Below are positions 42,597 to 50,869 of a stretch of 64,000 nt of DNA, piece by piece (position 1 is the stretch's first letter; each line of letters opens with the position of its first letter). A model generated the notes under the pieces. That model saw nothing but the letters and a program-made list of their open reading frames with translations. It searched no databases and was not told the origin of the DNA. Source of the stretch: JBDTDV01 sp039922875 (GTDB lineage Bacteria > Actinomycetota > Actinomycetes > Actinomycetales > Microbacteriaceae); NCBI GenBank assembly GCA_039922875.1, contig JBDTDV010000008.1, positions 62,001-126,000 on the forward strand. The letters run 5' to 3'. The position numbers and the translations under genes are program-made.

Positions 42597-43252
42597 GCCT
42601 GACCCGAAATGAGCTGGCGGCCCGGGTGGCCCAGGAACTCGAAGACGGACAGTACGTCAACCTCGGCATCGGAATGCCGACCTTGATCCCGAACTACATC
42701 CCGGACGGCATCGAGGTCGTCTTGCATTCCGAAAATGGCATATTAGGGGTGGGGCCGTACCCCACGGAGGACGCCCTTGATCCCGACCTGATCAACGCGG
42801 GAAAAGAGACGGTGACCGTCAACGCGGGCGCATCGTTCTTCGACTCCGGCACCTCGTTCGGCATGGTGCGAGGCGGCCACGTCGACGTCGCGGTCCTTGG
42901 CGCGATGGAGGTCGCTGCCAATGGTGATCTGGCCAGCTGGATGATTCCGGGCAAGATGGTCAAGGGCATGGGCGGCGCCATGGACCTTGTGTTCGGCGCA
43001 AAACGGCTGATCGTGATGATGAACCACACGGACCGGGACGGCCAACCGAAGATCCTGCCCGCCTGCACGCTGCCGCTGACCGGCAAGGGCTGTGTCGACA
43101 GAATCGTTACCGACCTTGCCGTGATCGATGTCACCGAACGCGGCCTGGTGCTGCGCGAGACGGCGCCCGGGGTCGGCGTCGACGAAGTCGTCGCAGCCAC
43201 CGGAGCTGAGCTGATCACGAGCGAGTATCAGGCGGGGGAGCGCAGCGCATGA
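42593..43252 (+). CDS. scoB: 3-oxoacid CoA-transferase subunit B
   Basis: 219 residues from ATG 42593, inside the scoA stop. Subunit B carries the catalytic Glu that forms the enzyme-CoA thioester, in SENGILGVG near residue 47. Other blocks: NLGIGMPTLIPNYIPDG, AGASFFDSGTSFGMVRGGHVDVAVLGAMEVA, GMGGAMDLVFGAKR. The stop overlaps the maoC-like gene by four bases. Confidence 0.95.
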   Translation: MSLTRNELAARVAQELEDGQYVNLGIGMPTLIPNYIPDGIEVVLHSENGILGVGPYPTEDALDPDLINAGKETVTVNAGASFFDSGTSFGMVRGGHVDVAVLGAMEVAANGDLASWMIPGKMVKGMGGAMDLVFGAKRLIVMMNHTDRDGQPKILPACTLPLTGKGCVDRIVTDLAVIDVTERGLVLRETAPGVGVDEVVAATGAELITSEYQAGERSA

Positions 43253-43779
43253 CCGAGCGCGACGCTACGCCAGCGGGTAAGGGGCCATCGGGCACGGTGC
43301 CATCGGGCAAGGTAATCGAGCAGCGCGGCCTTTATTTTGAGGAGTTCGAGGTCGGTACCCGCTATCTGCATCGGCCAGGCCGCACGGTGACCGAGGCCGA
43401 CAACGTGTTATTCACCACGCTGACCATGAACATGCAATCCCTGCATCTGGATGCCGCGTGGGCCGCCGAGCAGCCCTTCGGGCAGCGCCTGGTGAACTCG
43501 ATGTTCACCTTGGCCACCCTGGTGGGCAGCTCGGTCGCGCAACTTACCGAAGGCACCATTGTGGCGAACCTTGGCTTCACCGAGGTCCGGTTCCCGCATC
43601 CGCTCTATCACGGCGACACGATGTACTCGGAAACCATGGTGGACGGCAAGCGGCTCTCAAAATCCCGACCCGGCCAGGGCATCGTGACACTGACTCATAC
43701 CGCGAAGAACCAGGACGGCATCGTGGTGGCCAGCGCCGTCCGCTCGACGTTGGTCTGGTGTCGGGACGCCGCCCGATGA
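43249..43779 (+). CDS. MaoC family (R)-hydratase, probable 3-methylglutaconyl-CoA hydratase
   Basis: 176 residues, hotdog-fold MaoC dehydratase: FEEFEVGTRYLHRPGRTVTEADNVLFTTLTMN with the Asp of the catalytic pair, and VRFPHPLYHGDTMYSETMVDGKR. By position it hydrates 3-methylglutaconyl-CoA to an HMG-CoA stereoisomer for the next enzyme; M. tuberculosis Rv2499c sits in the same place. The N-terminus has a 15-base tandem repeat (GPSGTVPSGKV). ATGA overlaps on both sides. Confidence 0.88.
   Translation: MTERDATPAGKGPSGTVPSGKVIEQRGLYFEEFEVGTRYLHRPGRTVTEADNVLFTTLTMNMQSLHLDAAWAAEQPFGQRLVNSMFTLATLVGSSVAQLTEGTIVANLGFTEVRFPHPLYHGDTMYSETMVDGKRLSKSRPGQGIVTLTHTAKNQDGIVVASAVRSTLVWCRDAAR
43284..43313 (+). 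repeat. 15-base tandem repeat in the maoC-like gene
   Basis: Copies 43284-43298 and 43299-43313 (GCCATCGGGCA then C or A then GGT), one difference. It encodes PSGTV and PSGKV near the protein N-terminus. Confidence 0.85.
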
Positions 43780-44615
43780 TCCCGATCGAGCCGTTCGCGC
43801 TCGGCCCGGCATTGCTGTTCTGCCCAGCCGACCGCCCGGAACGCTACGATAAGGCGCTTCAGCGCGCAGATGCCGTCATTCTCGATCTGGAGGACGCTGT
43901 CGCGCCGGATGCAAAGCCGATGGCCCGGCAGGCCATCGGCGAACACCCACTCGACCCAGCCCGCGTCATCGTGCGGGTCAACCCGGTGGGCACCGAGGAC
44001 TTCGATCGGGATCTGGCCGCGCTGGCGATGACGCAATACCGTACCGTGATGCTGGCCAAAGCGGAAAGTGCCCAGCAGCCGCCCACGCTCGCTCGGCTGG
44101 GCAGCGGCTATCGGGTCATTGCGCTGTGCGAGACCGCTCAGGGTATCGTCGCGGCGGGCGCGATCGCCGCCGAGCCGAACGTCGTCGGGTTGATGTGGGG
44201 GGCGGAAGACCTGGTCGCTTCCCTCGGCGGAACCTCGAGCAGATTCGCCGACGGCCGCTATCGTCTGGTGGCCTCGCACGCGCGGTCACAGGTGCTGTTG
44301 GCCGCTGCGGCAAACGGAAAGGCCGCCATTGACAGTGTGTATTTGAACATCGGCGATCTCGAGGGCTTATCGATCGAGGCGTCGGATGCCGCCGCGTCCG
44401 GATTCGCCGCCACCGCCTGCATCCATCCAAGTCAGGTGCCGGTGATTCGAGACGCCTACCGGCCCGGCGCGGAAGAGACCGCCTACGCGCACGCGGTGCT
44501 CGCTGCAGCCTCAGGCCAGCGCGGCGTGTTCCGGTTCCGTGGCCGGATGATCGACGCGCCGGTGCTCCGACACGCCGAGCATGTGCTCAGTCGCGCGTCA
44601 GCGGTCGGTCCCTGA
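43776..44615 (+). CDS. CitE-like CoA ester lyase (HMG-CoA/citramalyl-CoA lyase type)
   Basis: 279 residues from ATG 43776. TIM-barrel lyase of the HpcH/HpaI-CitE family: LLFCPADRPERYDKAL, ILDLEDAVAPDAK with Mg ligand residues, VIVRVNPVGTEDFDRDL, VIALCETAQGI and GLMWGAEDLVASLGG. The M. tuberculosis counterpart by position, Rv2498c, cleaves (R)-HMG-CoA and citramalyl-CoA, linking leucine and itaconate breakdown; the same role here is inferred. The last codons and the stop lie in a 35-base repeat, and the gene overlaps the convergent gene by 18 bases. Confidence 0.9.
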   Translation: MIPIEPFALGPALLFCPADRPERYDKALQRADAVILDLEDAVAPDAKPMARQAIGEHPLDPARVIVRVNPVGTEDFDRDLAALAMTQYRTVMLAKAESAQQPPTLARLGSGYRVIALCETAQGIVAAGAIAAEPNVVGLMWGAEDLVASLGGTSSRFADGRYRLVASHARSQVLLAAAANGKAAIDSVYLNIGDLEGLSIEASDAAASGFAATACIHPSQVPVIRDAYRPGAEETAYAHAVLAAASGQRGVFRFRGRMIDAPVLRHAEHVLSRASAVGP

Positions 44616-45056
44616 GCCTGCCGAAGGGTCATCCCGCCGGTCGGTCCCTGAGCTTGCCGAAGGGTCATCCCGAACATCCCGTACGTCCCGGCGCTTGCGC
44701 ACTCCGTCCCGATCCGTGTCCACGTCCGGGTCGAGCTTGTCCGCCTTGCGCACCTGCTCGGTCGTGCGTGCCTGAGTGGCGGCGGCATCCTCTTGGCGTT
44801 CGCTCGCCTCGCGACGCAGGCGTTCCGCATCGACCTCCGCCTGCTCTGCGTCTGCTTGCGCCCTGGCCGCCTTGGCACTCTCGTCGCGGGCGGCCAGCTC
44901 GTCCTCTTGCGCGTCCCGCCTGATTTCGGCCGCACGACGGCGGTTGACCTCTCGGCGCCGGTTCCGGCCCACGTACAGGGCGATGCTCACGATGACGAGA
45001 ATGACGATGATCGCTATGATCACCACGATGATCCAGGTCAGCTGGGTCGAGTCCAT
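44598..45056 (-). CDS. Small membrane protein with coiled coil; repeat-derived tail
   Basis: 152 residues from ATG 45056, with AGAGGAGA upstream. One N-terminal membrane helix (about 7-29), a basic turn (GRNRRREVNRRRAAEIRRD) and a charged coiled-coil region to about residue 110. The C-terminus DDPSASSGTDR, repeated as DDPSAGSGTDR, comes from two copies of a DNA repeat. No named family. Similar short envelope proteins with a membrane helix and a coiled coil are common in actinobacteria, without known function. Confidence 0.65.
   Translation of the reverse strand: MDSTQLTWIIVVIIAIIVILVIVSIALYVGRNRRREVNRRRAAEIRRDAQEDELAARDESAKAARAQADAEQAEVDAERLRREASERQEDAAATQARTTEQVRKADKLDPDVDTDRDGVRKRRDVRDVRDDPSASSGTDRRDDPSAGSGTDR
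44602..44672. repeat. 35-base repeat, two tandem copies, across two converging gene ends
   Basis: Copies 44602-44636 and 44638-44672 differ at one base and are one base apart. Each contains GGTCCCTGAGC followed by TGCCGAAGGGTC, a type of partly palindromic element (CCCT/AGGG) that recurs between genes in many actinobacterial genomes. No other copy is seen in this window. Confidence 0.9.
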
Positions 45057-45158
45057 GATGATCTCCTCTTGCTTAGAGTCGGGAACGCCTCCAGTAAACA
45101 ACCGAACCGGGACCCTCGCCATGCCGCGGAACGAAATCGCCGCTGGTGCATGCTGCCG

Positions 45159-45554
45159 TTACGCGTCGAAGGTATTGACCATCATGTGTGCCGCACGGTC
45201 CAGGTAGTCCCAGATGGCTGCCTCGTACATCGGCGGGAGCTCCAGCGTGTCCAGCGCGGTGCGCATATGCGACAACCACCGGTCCCTGGCGTCCGGGGTG
45301 ACCCGGAAGGCCACGTGCCGCTGCATCAACCGTGGGTGGCCGCGCTTCTCCTGATAGGTCGTCGGACCGCCCCAATACTGCTCCAGGAACATGGTCAACC
45401 GCTCCGTCGCCGGCCCGAGGTCATCCTCCGGGTACATCGGCTTCAACACCGGGTCGCCCGCCACTCCTCGGTAGAACTCGGTGACCAGGCGCTGAAAGGT
45501 TTCACGGCCGCCCACCTGAGCATAAAAGGTTGAATGATCGGGAGTGCTGGTCAC
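45159..45554 (-). CDS. glbO: Truncated haemoglobin, group II
   Basis: 131 residues from GTG 45554. Two-on-two globin: FYAQVGGRETFQRLVTEFYRGVAGDPVLKPMYPEDD with the B10 Tyr region, FLEQYWGGPTTYQEKRGHPRLMQRHVAFRV with the G8-type Trp region and the proximal His, and IWDYLDRAAHMMVNT. Group II globins bind oxygen tightly and may protect against nitric oxide or deliver oxygen. GTG overlaps the mscS stop (GTGA), so the two are coupled. Confidence 0.92.
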   Translation of the reverse strand: MTSTPDHSTFYAQVGGRETFQRLVTEFYRGVAGDPVLKPMYPEDDLGPATERLTMFLEQYWGGPTTYQEKRGHPRLMQRHVAFRVTPDARDRWLSHMRTALDTLELPPMYEAAIWDYLDRAAHMMVNTFDA

Positions 45555-46612
45555 TTCTTTGGGTCCTTCGAATGTATGACGTCGACGGACCTGGGGTCCG
45601 TTCCCGCGTCCTTGTTTCGCCAACCGCGCTTCTTCTTCGGCTGATCCGGTTCGGTGACCCGCAGTGGTTTGGTGCGGGGCGGATTTGCACCCTTGATGCT
45701 GGCCGCGCCGTCGAATCCGGTCAGCACCACCGCGTTGAGCGAGGGCAGTTGCACCTCCATCGCGTCGAGGGTCGACTTCAATCGGGCGCGCAACTCGCGG
45801 GAAACATCGTCCTTGGCAACCGTTCGGGTCTTGATCACCAACCGGATCACCACCGCTTCGGGCGAAATCGACTCCAGACCCCACAATTCCGGTTTATCCA
45901 GAATGCTGGGTCGCCACTTCGGTGTCTTGGCCAGCGCTGTCGCGGTATCCAGCGCGGCACTCTGAATGGCGTCGATGTCCGCGTCGTACGGCACGGCGAG
46001 ATCGATGATCACCCGTGACCAACCCTGGGACATGTTGCCGACCCGCAGAATTTCCCCGTTGCGGACAAACCAGAGCGTGCCGTTGACATCGCGTAACTGG
46101 GTGATTCGGATACCGACCGCCTCGACCATTCCGGTCGCCGGACCGACATCGACGACGTCGCCAACCCCGAGCTGATCCTCCATCACCATGAACAAGCCGT
46201 TGAGCACATCCTTGACGATGTTCTGCGCCCCGAAGCCGAGGCCCGCACCGACCGCGGCGGTCAGAATCGTCAGCGAGCCGATCACGCTCGGCGCGAGAGT
46301 GTTCACCAATAGCACCAGGGTCACGACGACGACGATCACGTTGATGACGTTCGTCAGGACCGTGCCGAGGGTTCTGGTGCGCTGCACGACCCGCACTGCC
46401 GCCAGCGGTGAGGCCAGCAGCATCTGGGTGTCTTGCACGCGCTGTTTCTTTTTGACCCCGGTGACGATCCGATCCACGACGCGTCTGATCAACGCGAGCA
46501 GAATCCAGCGGATCAGGAATGCCCCGACGATGATTATGACGACACTGACCAGGTGATACGTCTTGTCAAAGTCCTGCAGCCAGGTGACGAAGGCAGTCCA
46601 GTCCATAGGCAT
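45551..46612 (-). CDS. mscS: Small-conductance mechanosensitive channel (MscS family)
   Basis: 353 residues. Three or so membrane helices, the pore-lining helix VGAGLGFGAQNIVKDVLNGLFMVMEDQLGVGD, the beta domain (VEAVGIRITQLRDVNGTLWFVRNGEI) and a C-terminal alpha/beta domain. The tail KPLRVTEPDQPKKKRGWRNKD is basic and disordered. It opens under membrane tension to release solutes after osmotic downshock. ATG 46612 or 46606 may be used. Coupled to glbO downstream. Confidence 0.93.
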   Translation of the reverse strand: MPMDWTAFVTWLQDFDKTYHLVSVVIIIVGAFLIRWILLALIRRVVDRIVTGVKKKQRVQDTQMLLASPLAAVRVVQRTRTLGTVLTNVINVIVVVVTLVLLVNTLAPSVIGSLTILTAAVGAGLGFGAQNIVKDVLNGLFMVMEDQLGVGDVVDVGPATGMVEAVGIRITQLRDVNGTLWFVRNGEILRVGNMSQGWSRVIIDLAVPYDADIDAIQSAALDTATALAKTPKWRPSILDKPELWGLESISPEAVVIRLVIKTRTVAKDDVSRELRARLKSTLDAMEVQLPSLNAVVLTGFDGAASIKGANPPRTKPLRVTEPDQPKKKRGWRNKDAGTDPRSVDVIHSKDPKK

Positions 46613-46644
46613 CCACTCTATCGGTGGGGTCTGAGCGTACTCGG

Positions 46645-49245
46645 CTAGATCACGGCCGCACGAGCGTCACGGGCCTGCGCGGCGAGGGCGCGCTCGACGC
46701 CGGCGAGATTCTCCACCACGATCCTGCGCAACGCCGCAGGCTCCGGATTCTGGTCCAGCCAGGCGCGGGTTGCATCGCGCAATGCAGCGTTCGCCAACGG
46801 CCTCGGGTACATTCCGGCGACCAGGTACTCGGCGATCTTGTAGCTACGAGAGGCCCACACTTCCTGCAGAGCGGCGAAATACCGGGGCACGAACTCCTCG
46901 AGCAGCTCGGTGTCGATCACGCGTTGGAACCCGATACCGGTCACCCGGACGATGGTGTTCGGTGCGGTGTCCACATCGAAGACGGATGCCCACGCGGCAC
47001 GTTTGCCCTCCGCAGTGGGAATCGCCGCCGCCGCCGCCGCCGCGGACTGGGCTCCGGTGGCGGTATCGTCAGCTGCCAGTGCCGCATCGATCTCGCTGTG
47101 CCCGGCTCTTCCTCCGGCCACTAGCGCGGTCAGTAGCTCCCAGGAGAGGTCGGTGTCGATCTCGAGGTCATCTAACCGCAGCGCGCCCGAGCGCAATTCG
47201 CCGATGGCATCCAACTGCTCCTCAGTCCGCGCCACCGCCGCGAAGAACTTGACGAATTGGAACTGCGCATCGGTGCCGGCCTTGGCCTGCTGGGCCAGGG
47301 CCCAGAGGGAGTCGGCGACGTGCTCCAGCGTCGCATCACGACGTTCCGGTGCGGTGTAGGAGCCCGCGGCCAGCAGGAGCTGGTTCAGCGTGGTGCGCAG
47401 GGTGGTCGACTCGGTTTCGGTCGCGATGTTGTTCAGCACCAGCCGCACATAATCACCAGCCGGAGTCTCGGCGTCACGGGTGGCATCCCAGACGGCACCC
47501 CAGACCAGTGCCCGCGCCAGCGGATTCTCGATCGAGGACAGGCTCTGCAATGCGACCGTCAGTGAGGCGTCGTCCAGCCGGATCTTGGCGTAGGCCAGGT
47601 CATCATCGTTGAGCAGGATCAGATCCGGCCGCGCCACGCCGACCAACTCCGCGACAGCGGTCCTTTCGCCGTCGATGTCGAGCTCGAGGCGACGCTCGCG
47701 CACCAGCCGCTTTCCGGAACCATCGGTTGGATCGCTGTAGTTGTACAGGCCGATGGCTAGGCGGTGTGGACGCAGGGTCGGATGCTCGGCCGGCGCCTCC
47801 TGCAGTACGGCGAAAGAGGTGATGTTTTTATTGGAATCGACCTCGAGCTGCGGTCGCAGGGTGTTCACACCCGCGGTCTCCAGCCACAGTGCCGCCCACT
47901 GGGTCAGATCGCGGCCACTGGTCGCCTCCAACTCGACCAGCAGGTCGCGCAGTTCGGTGTTGCCGTAAGCGTGCCGTTTGAAGTATCGGGCAACTCCCGC
48001 CAGAAATGCCTCCTGGCCCACCCAGGCGCTCAGTTGTTTGAGCACAGAGCCGCCCTTGGCGTAGGTGATGCCGTCGAAGTTGACCTGGACGTCTTGGAGG
48101 TCATTGATGGTGGCAACCACCGGGTGCGTAGAGGGCAGCTGGTCCTGCGCGTAGGCCCAGCTCTTTTCCATGGCAGCGAAGGTTGTCCAGGCCTGGTGCC
48201 ATTCGGTCGCCTCGGCGGTGACGAGGGTGGAGGCGTACTCGGCGAACGATTCGTTCAGCCACAGGTCGTTCCACCAGCGCATGGTGACCAGGTCTCCGAA
48301 CCACATGTGTGCCAACTCGTGCAGGATGGTGACGACCCGGCGCTCCTTGATGGCGTCGGTCACCTTGGAACGGAAGACATAGGTTTCGGTGAACGTGATC
48401 GCCCCGGCGTTCTCCATCGCCCCGGCGTTGAACTCCGGCACGAAGAGCTGGTCGTACTTCTCAAACGGATACGCATAATCGAACTTCTCCTCGTAGTAGG
48501 CGAAGCCCTGGCGGGTCTTTTCAAAGATGTAGTCGGCGTCGAGGTATTCGGCCAACGACGCCCGGGCGAAGATGCCCAGTGGGATTACCCGGCCGTCGCG
48601 GCTGGTCAACTCGCTGTGCACGCCGACGTACGGTCCGGCGATCAGTGCGGTGACATAGGAGGGGAGTACCGGGGTCGGCTCGAACGACCAGGTGGCCGAT
48701 TCTGGCACGGAGCCGGCCGAAGGCTCGGCATCCTCGGCAGGCACGGGGGTCGGGGTGGGGGAGTTGCTGATCACCTGCCAGTTCGCCGGCGCCGTCACGG
48801 TGAACTGGAAGCTCGCCTTCAGATCCGGCTGCTCAAAAACCGCGAACATGCGCCGCGAATCCGGCACCTCGAACTGGCTGTACAGGTAGACCTCGTCGTC
48901 GACCGGGTCTACGAACCGGTGCAAGCCCTCACCGGTATTCGTGTACAGTGCGTCGGCCACCACCGTGAGCTCGTTCTCCGCGGCGAGAGAGTCCAGTTGG
49001 ATTCGGATGCCGTCGCTGACGAGGGCGGGATCAAGCACCGTACCGTTCAGGGTGACCGAATGCACCGTGCGGGTGATCGCATCGATGAAGGTGGATGCTC
49101 CCGGCGTCGCCGAGAACCTCACGGTGGTCTCGCTGCGGAAGGTCTCCGGGCCCGTGGTGAGGTCCAGCCGTACGTCGTAACGGTGCACAGACAGGAGCGC
49201 CGCACGCTCCTGGGCTTCGACGCGGGTGAGATTTTCTCCAGGCAA
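46645..49245 (-). CDS. pepN: Aminopeptidase N (M1 family)
   Basis: 866 residues, the normal actinobacterial size. Zinc site HELAHMW followed after 18 residues by NESFAEY; substrate-recognition motif GAMENAG; Tyr of the catalytic mechanism expected downstream (ITYAKGGSVLKQL). An N-terminal beta domain and a long C-terminal helical domain (about 530-860) complete the ERAP1-like layout. It removes N-terminal residues from peptides. Transcribed alone. Confidence 0.96.
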   Translation of the reverse strand: MPGENLTRVEAQERAALLSVHRYDVRLDLTTGPETFRSETTVRFSATPGASTFIDAITRTVHSVTLNGTVLDPALVSDGIRIQLDSLAAENELTVVADALYTNTGEGLHRFVDPVDDEVYLYSQFEVPDSRRMFAVFEQPDLKASFQFTVTAPANWQVISNSPTPTPVPAEDAEPSAGSVPESATWSFEPTPVLPSYVTALIAGPYVGVHSELTSRDGRVIPLGIFARASLAEYLDADYIFEKTRQGFAYYEEKFDYAYPFEKYDQLFVPEFNAGAMENAGAITFTETYVFRSKVTDAIKERRVVTILHELAHMWFGDLVTMRWWNDLWLNESFAEYASTLVTAEATEWHQAWTTFAAMEKSWAYAQDQLPSTHPVVATINDLQDVQVNFDGITYAKGGSVLKQLSAWVGQEAFLAGVARYFKRHAYGNTELRDLLVELEATSGRDLTQWAALWLETAGVNTLRPQLEVDSNKNITSFAVLQEAPAEHPTLRPHRLAIGLYNYSDPTDGSGKRLVRERRLELDIDGERTAVAELVGVARPDLILLNDDDLAYAKIRLDDASLTVALQSLSSIENPLARALVWGAVWDATRDAETPAGDYVRLVLNNIATETESTTLRTTLNQLLLAAGSYTAPERRDATLEHVADSLWALAQQAKAGTDAQFQFVKFFAAVARTEEQLDAIGELRSGALRLDDLEIDTDLSWELLTALVAGGRAGHSEIDAALAADDTATGAQSAAAAAAAIPTAEGKRAAWASVFDVDTAPNTIVRVTGIGFQRVIDTELLEEFVPRYFAALQEVWASRSYKIAEYLVAGMYPRPLANAALRDATRAWLDQNPEPAALRRIVVENLAGVERALAAQARDARAAVI

Positions 49246-49335
49246 CTTCGCACTCCTTCGGCGCAGACGTGAGGTAGTTCGGCGACTCGTGATCGCCGCG
49301 AACCAGCCTAGTCGGCACCGAAGCGCGACCGGATG

Positions 49336-50040
49336 TCAGCGCCGGGATAGGCGCAACAGCGCGGGCTCGCTCTTCGACGGCTGCGGTGCGGTCCGCGATG
49401 TCGTGTGCGTCTGAGCCCACTGCGTGCAATCGTCGATCACGTCGACGAGCAAGTCGTGCAAGTGCCGGTCCGGATCACTAATGCAGGCCTGTGCGATGCC
49501 TTGCACCGCCGCACCGACGATGCTCGAGGCGGTACGCACAGTGAGGGTGTCCGGGAGATTACCCGCCATCGACTCGATGAACTCATGTGCCCAGCGTTCG
49601 GCGTCCGGGACTTGACCCAACGCCACGTCGATGCGTTTCGCCCACTGCGGATCGGGCGCGCCATCGAGCGTCTCCAGCGCGCGCTGGCAGGCGAGGATGC
49701 CGGCGGCCAGCGCCCGCTGTCGGCTCGCGGCCGCAACCGGTACCGCCGCGCACGAGCAACGCAACGCGATCAGCACGGTCATCCGCGGGTCGGCGCTGGT
49801 CACGCCGATCACACTCGGGATCAGCGGAGCCAACTCGGCGCGCGCGTGATCGGAACTGTAGTCATTGACCGCGCGGGCCACGGCGGCCAGCAGCGGGTGG
49901 GTGCACCGCGGGTGGTCGCTCCACGGTTCGCCGGCCAGATACGACGCGAACTCCATAAAGCAGGCGCCGCGCCTGGGATTGCGATGCTTGCCCCTGGACA
50001 GGACGGGCATCAGGTCTGGTGATAGCGCTGTCGCTTTCAT
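49336..50040 (-). CDS. Conserved actinobacterial protein of unknown function
   Basis: 234 residues from ATG 50040, with GGAGG nine bases upstream. No named family recognised. The N-terminal part has a Cys-containing patch, RNPRRGACFMEFASYLAGE followed by WSDHPRCTHPLLAAVARAVND, whose strict look suggests a conserved surface. The rest is helical, with two further Cys (RCSCAAV). No signal peptide or membrane helix. Divergent from the DsbA-fold gene, with a 21-base direct repeat in the shared region. Confidence 0.65.
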   Translation of the reverse strand: MKATALSPDLMPVLSRGKHRNPRRGACFMEFASYLAGEPWSDHPRCTHPLLAAVARAVNDYSSDHARAELAPLIPSVIGVTSADPRMTVLIALRCSCAAVPVAAASRQRALAAGILACQRALETLDGAPDPQWAKRIDVALGQVPDAERWAHEFIESMAGNLPDTLTVRTASSIVGAAVQGIAQACISDPDRHLHDLLVDVIDDCTQWAQTHTTSRTAPQPSKSEPALLRLSRR

Positions 50041-50097
50041 GGTGCGTTGCCTCCCGCATGAATGCCTTCCTCTAGTCTGCTCCGTGCCGCACCGAAA

Positions 50098-50139
50098 GGC
50101 CAGAGCAGAGCTGGGAATGGCCAGAACAGAGCTGGGAAC
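50098..50139. repeat. 21-base direct tandem repeat in a divergent promoter region
   Basis: Copies 50098-50118 and 50119-50139 share GGCCAGA and CAGAGCTGGGAA with two differences. They lie between two divergent gene starts (50040 and 50171). Confidence 0.85.
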
Positions 50140-50170
50140 ATTGCCGCCGGGCGCGGCGTTATCGGAGAGC

Positions 50171-50842
50171 ATGACCACATTAGAAACGAACGCCACATCC
50201 GAAACCCGCACGATCGACTCGAATCCGGCTCAGGTCGGCGCGGCCACTGCCGTCGACTTCTGGTTCGACCCCTCGTGCCCATGGGCCTGGATGACCTCGC
50301 GCTGGGTCGACGAGGTCGCGACGCTGCGGAACCTGGACGTGACCTGGCATGTGATGAGCCTCGCGGTGCTCAATGAGGAGCAAGACGTGAGCGAGGGGTA
50401 CCGGGAGTTTCTGCCCCGGGCGCTGAAATACACCCGGTTGGTGTCGGCGGTGGCGCAACTGCAGGGACAGTCGGCGATCAAGCCTCTCTACGACGCACTC
50501 GGCGCGCGTATCCACCTGGGTGGCAACAACAATCCTGACGAGGTGATTCCGGCGGCTCTGGCCGAAACAAACCTGCCTGCCGACTACGCACGGTTCGCTG
50601 ATTCCGATGAGTACGACGCGCAAATGCGAGCGAGTCATTTCGATGGCATCGCCCGCGTCGGTCAGGAAGTCGGCACGCCGGTCATCGCCGTCAACGGGAC
50701 GGCCTTTTTCGGCCCGGTCATCTCGCCGGCTCCGCACGGCGAGCAGGCTGCGGCGCTCTGGGACGGCGTGCTTGCCGTAGCCAGTTATGACGGCTTCTTT
50801 GAAATCAAGCGAACCCGCACCCGCGAACCGATCTTCGAGTAG
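50171..50842 (+). CDS. DsbA-fold protein, mycothiol-dependent nitroreductase (Rv2466c) type, with CPWA site
   Basis: 223 residues from ATG 50171. It matches the actinobacterial mycothiol-dependent nitroreductase family: VDFWFDPSCPWAWMTSRWVDEV, VTWHVMSLAVLNEEQDV, GTPVIAVNGTAFFGPVISPAPHGEQAAALWDG and YDGFFEIKRTRT. The active site reads CPWA, where Rv2466c of M. tuberculosis has CPWC, so the second (resolving) Cys is missing. It may work as a one-thiol enzyme with mycothiol supplying the second sulphur. rpiB follows 27 bases after the stop. Confidence 0.88.
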   Translation: MTTLETNATSETRTIDSNPAQVGAATAVDFWFDPSCPWAWMTSRWVDEVATLRNLDVTWHVMSLAVLNEEQDVSEGYREFLPRALKYTRLVSAVAQLQGQSAIKPLYDALGARIHLGGNNNPDEVIPAALAETNLPADYARFADSDEYDAQMRASHFDGIARVGQEVGTPVIAVNGTAFFGPVISPAPHGEQAAALWDGVLAVASYDGFFEIKRTRTREPIFE

Positions 50843-50869
50843 GTCGCGCTCGGGCAATAAACTTGCCGC

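Noticed and set aside
47764..49272. A 502-codon open frame on the + strand opposite pepN
   Set aside because: It is the mirror of a real gene with clear M1 peptidase motifs; its own translation is Arg/His/Gly-rich with no domain and reflects high-GC antisense openness.
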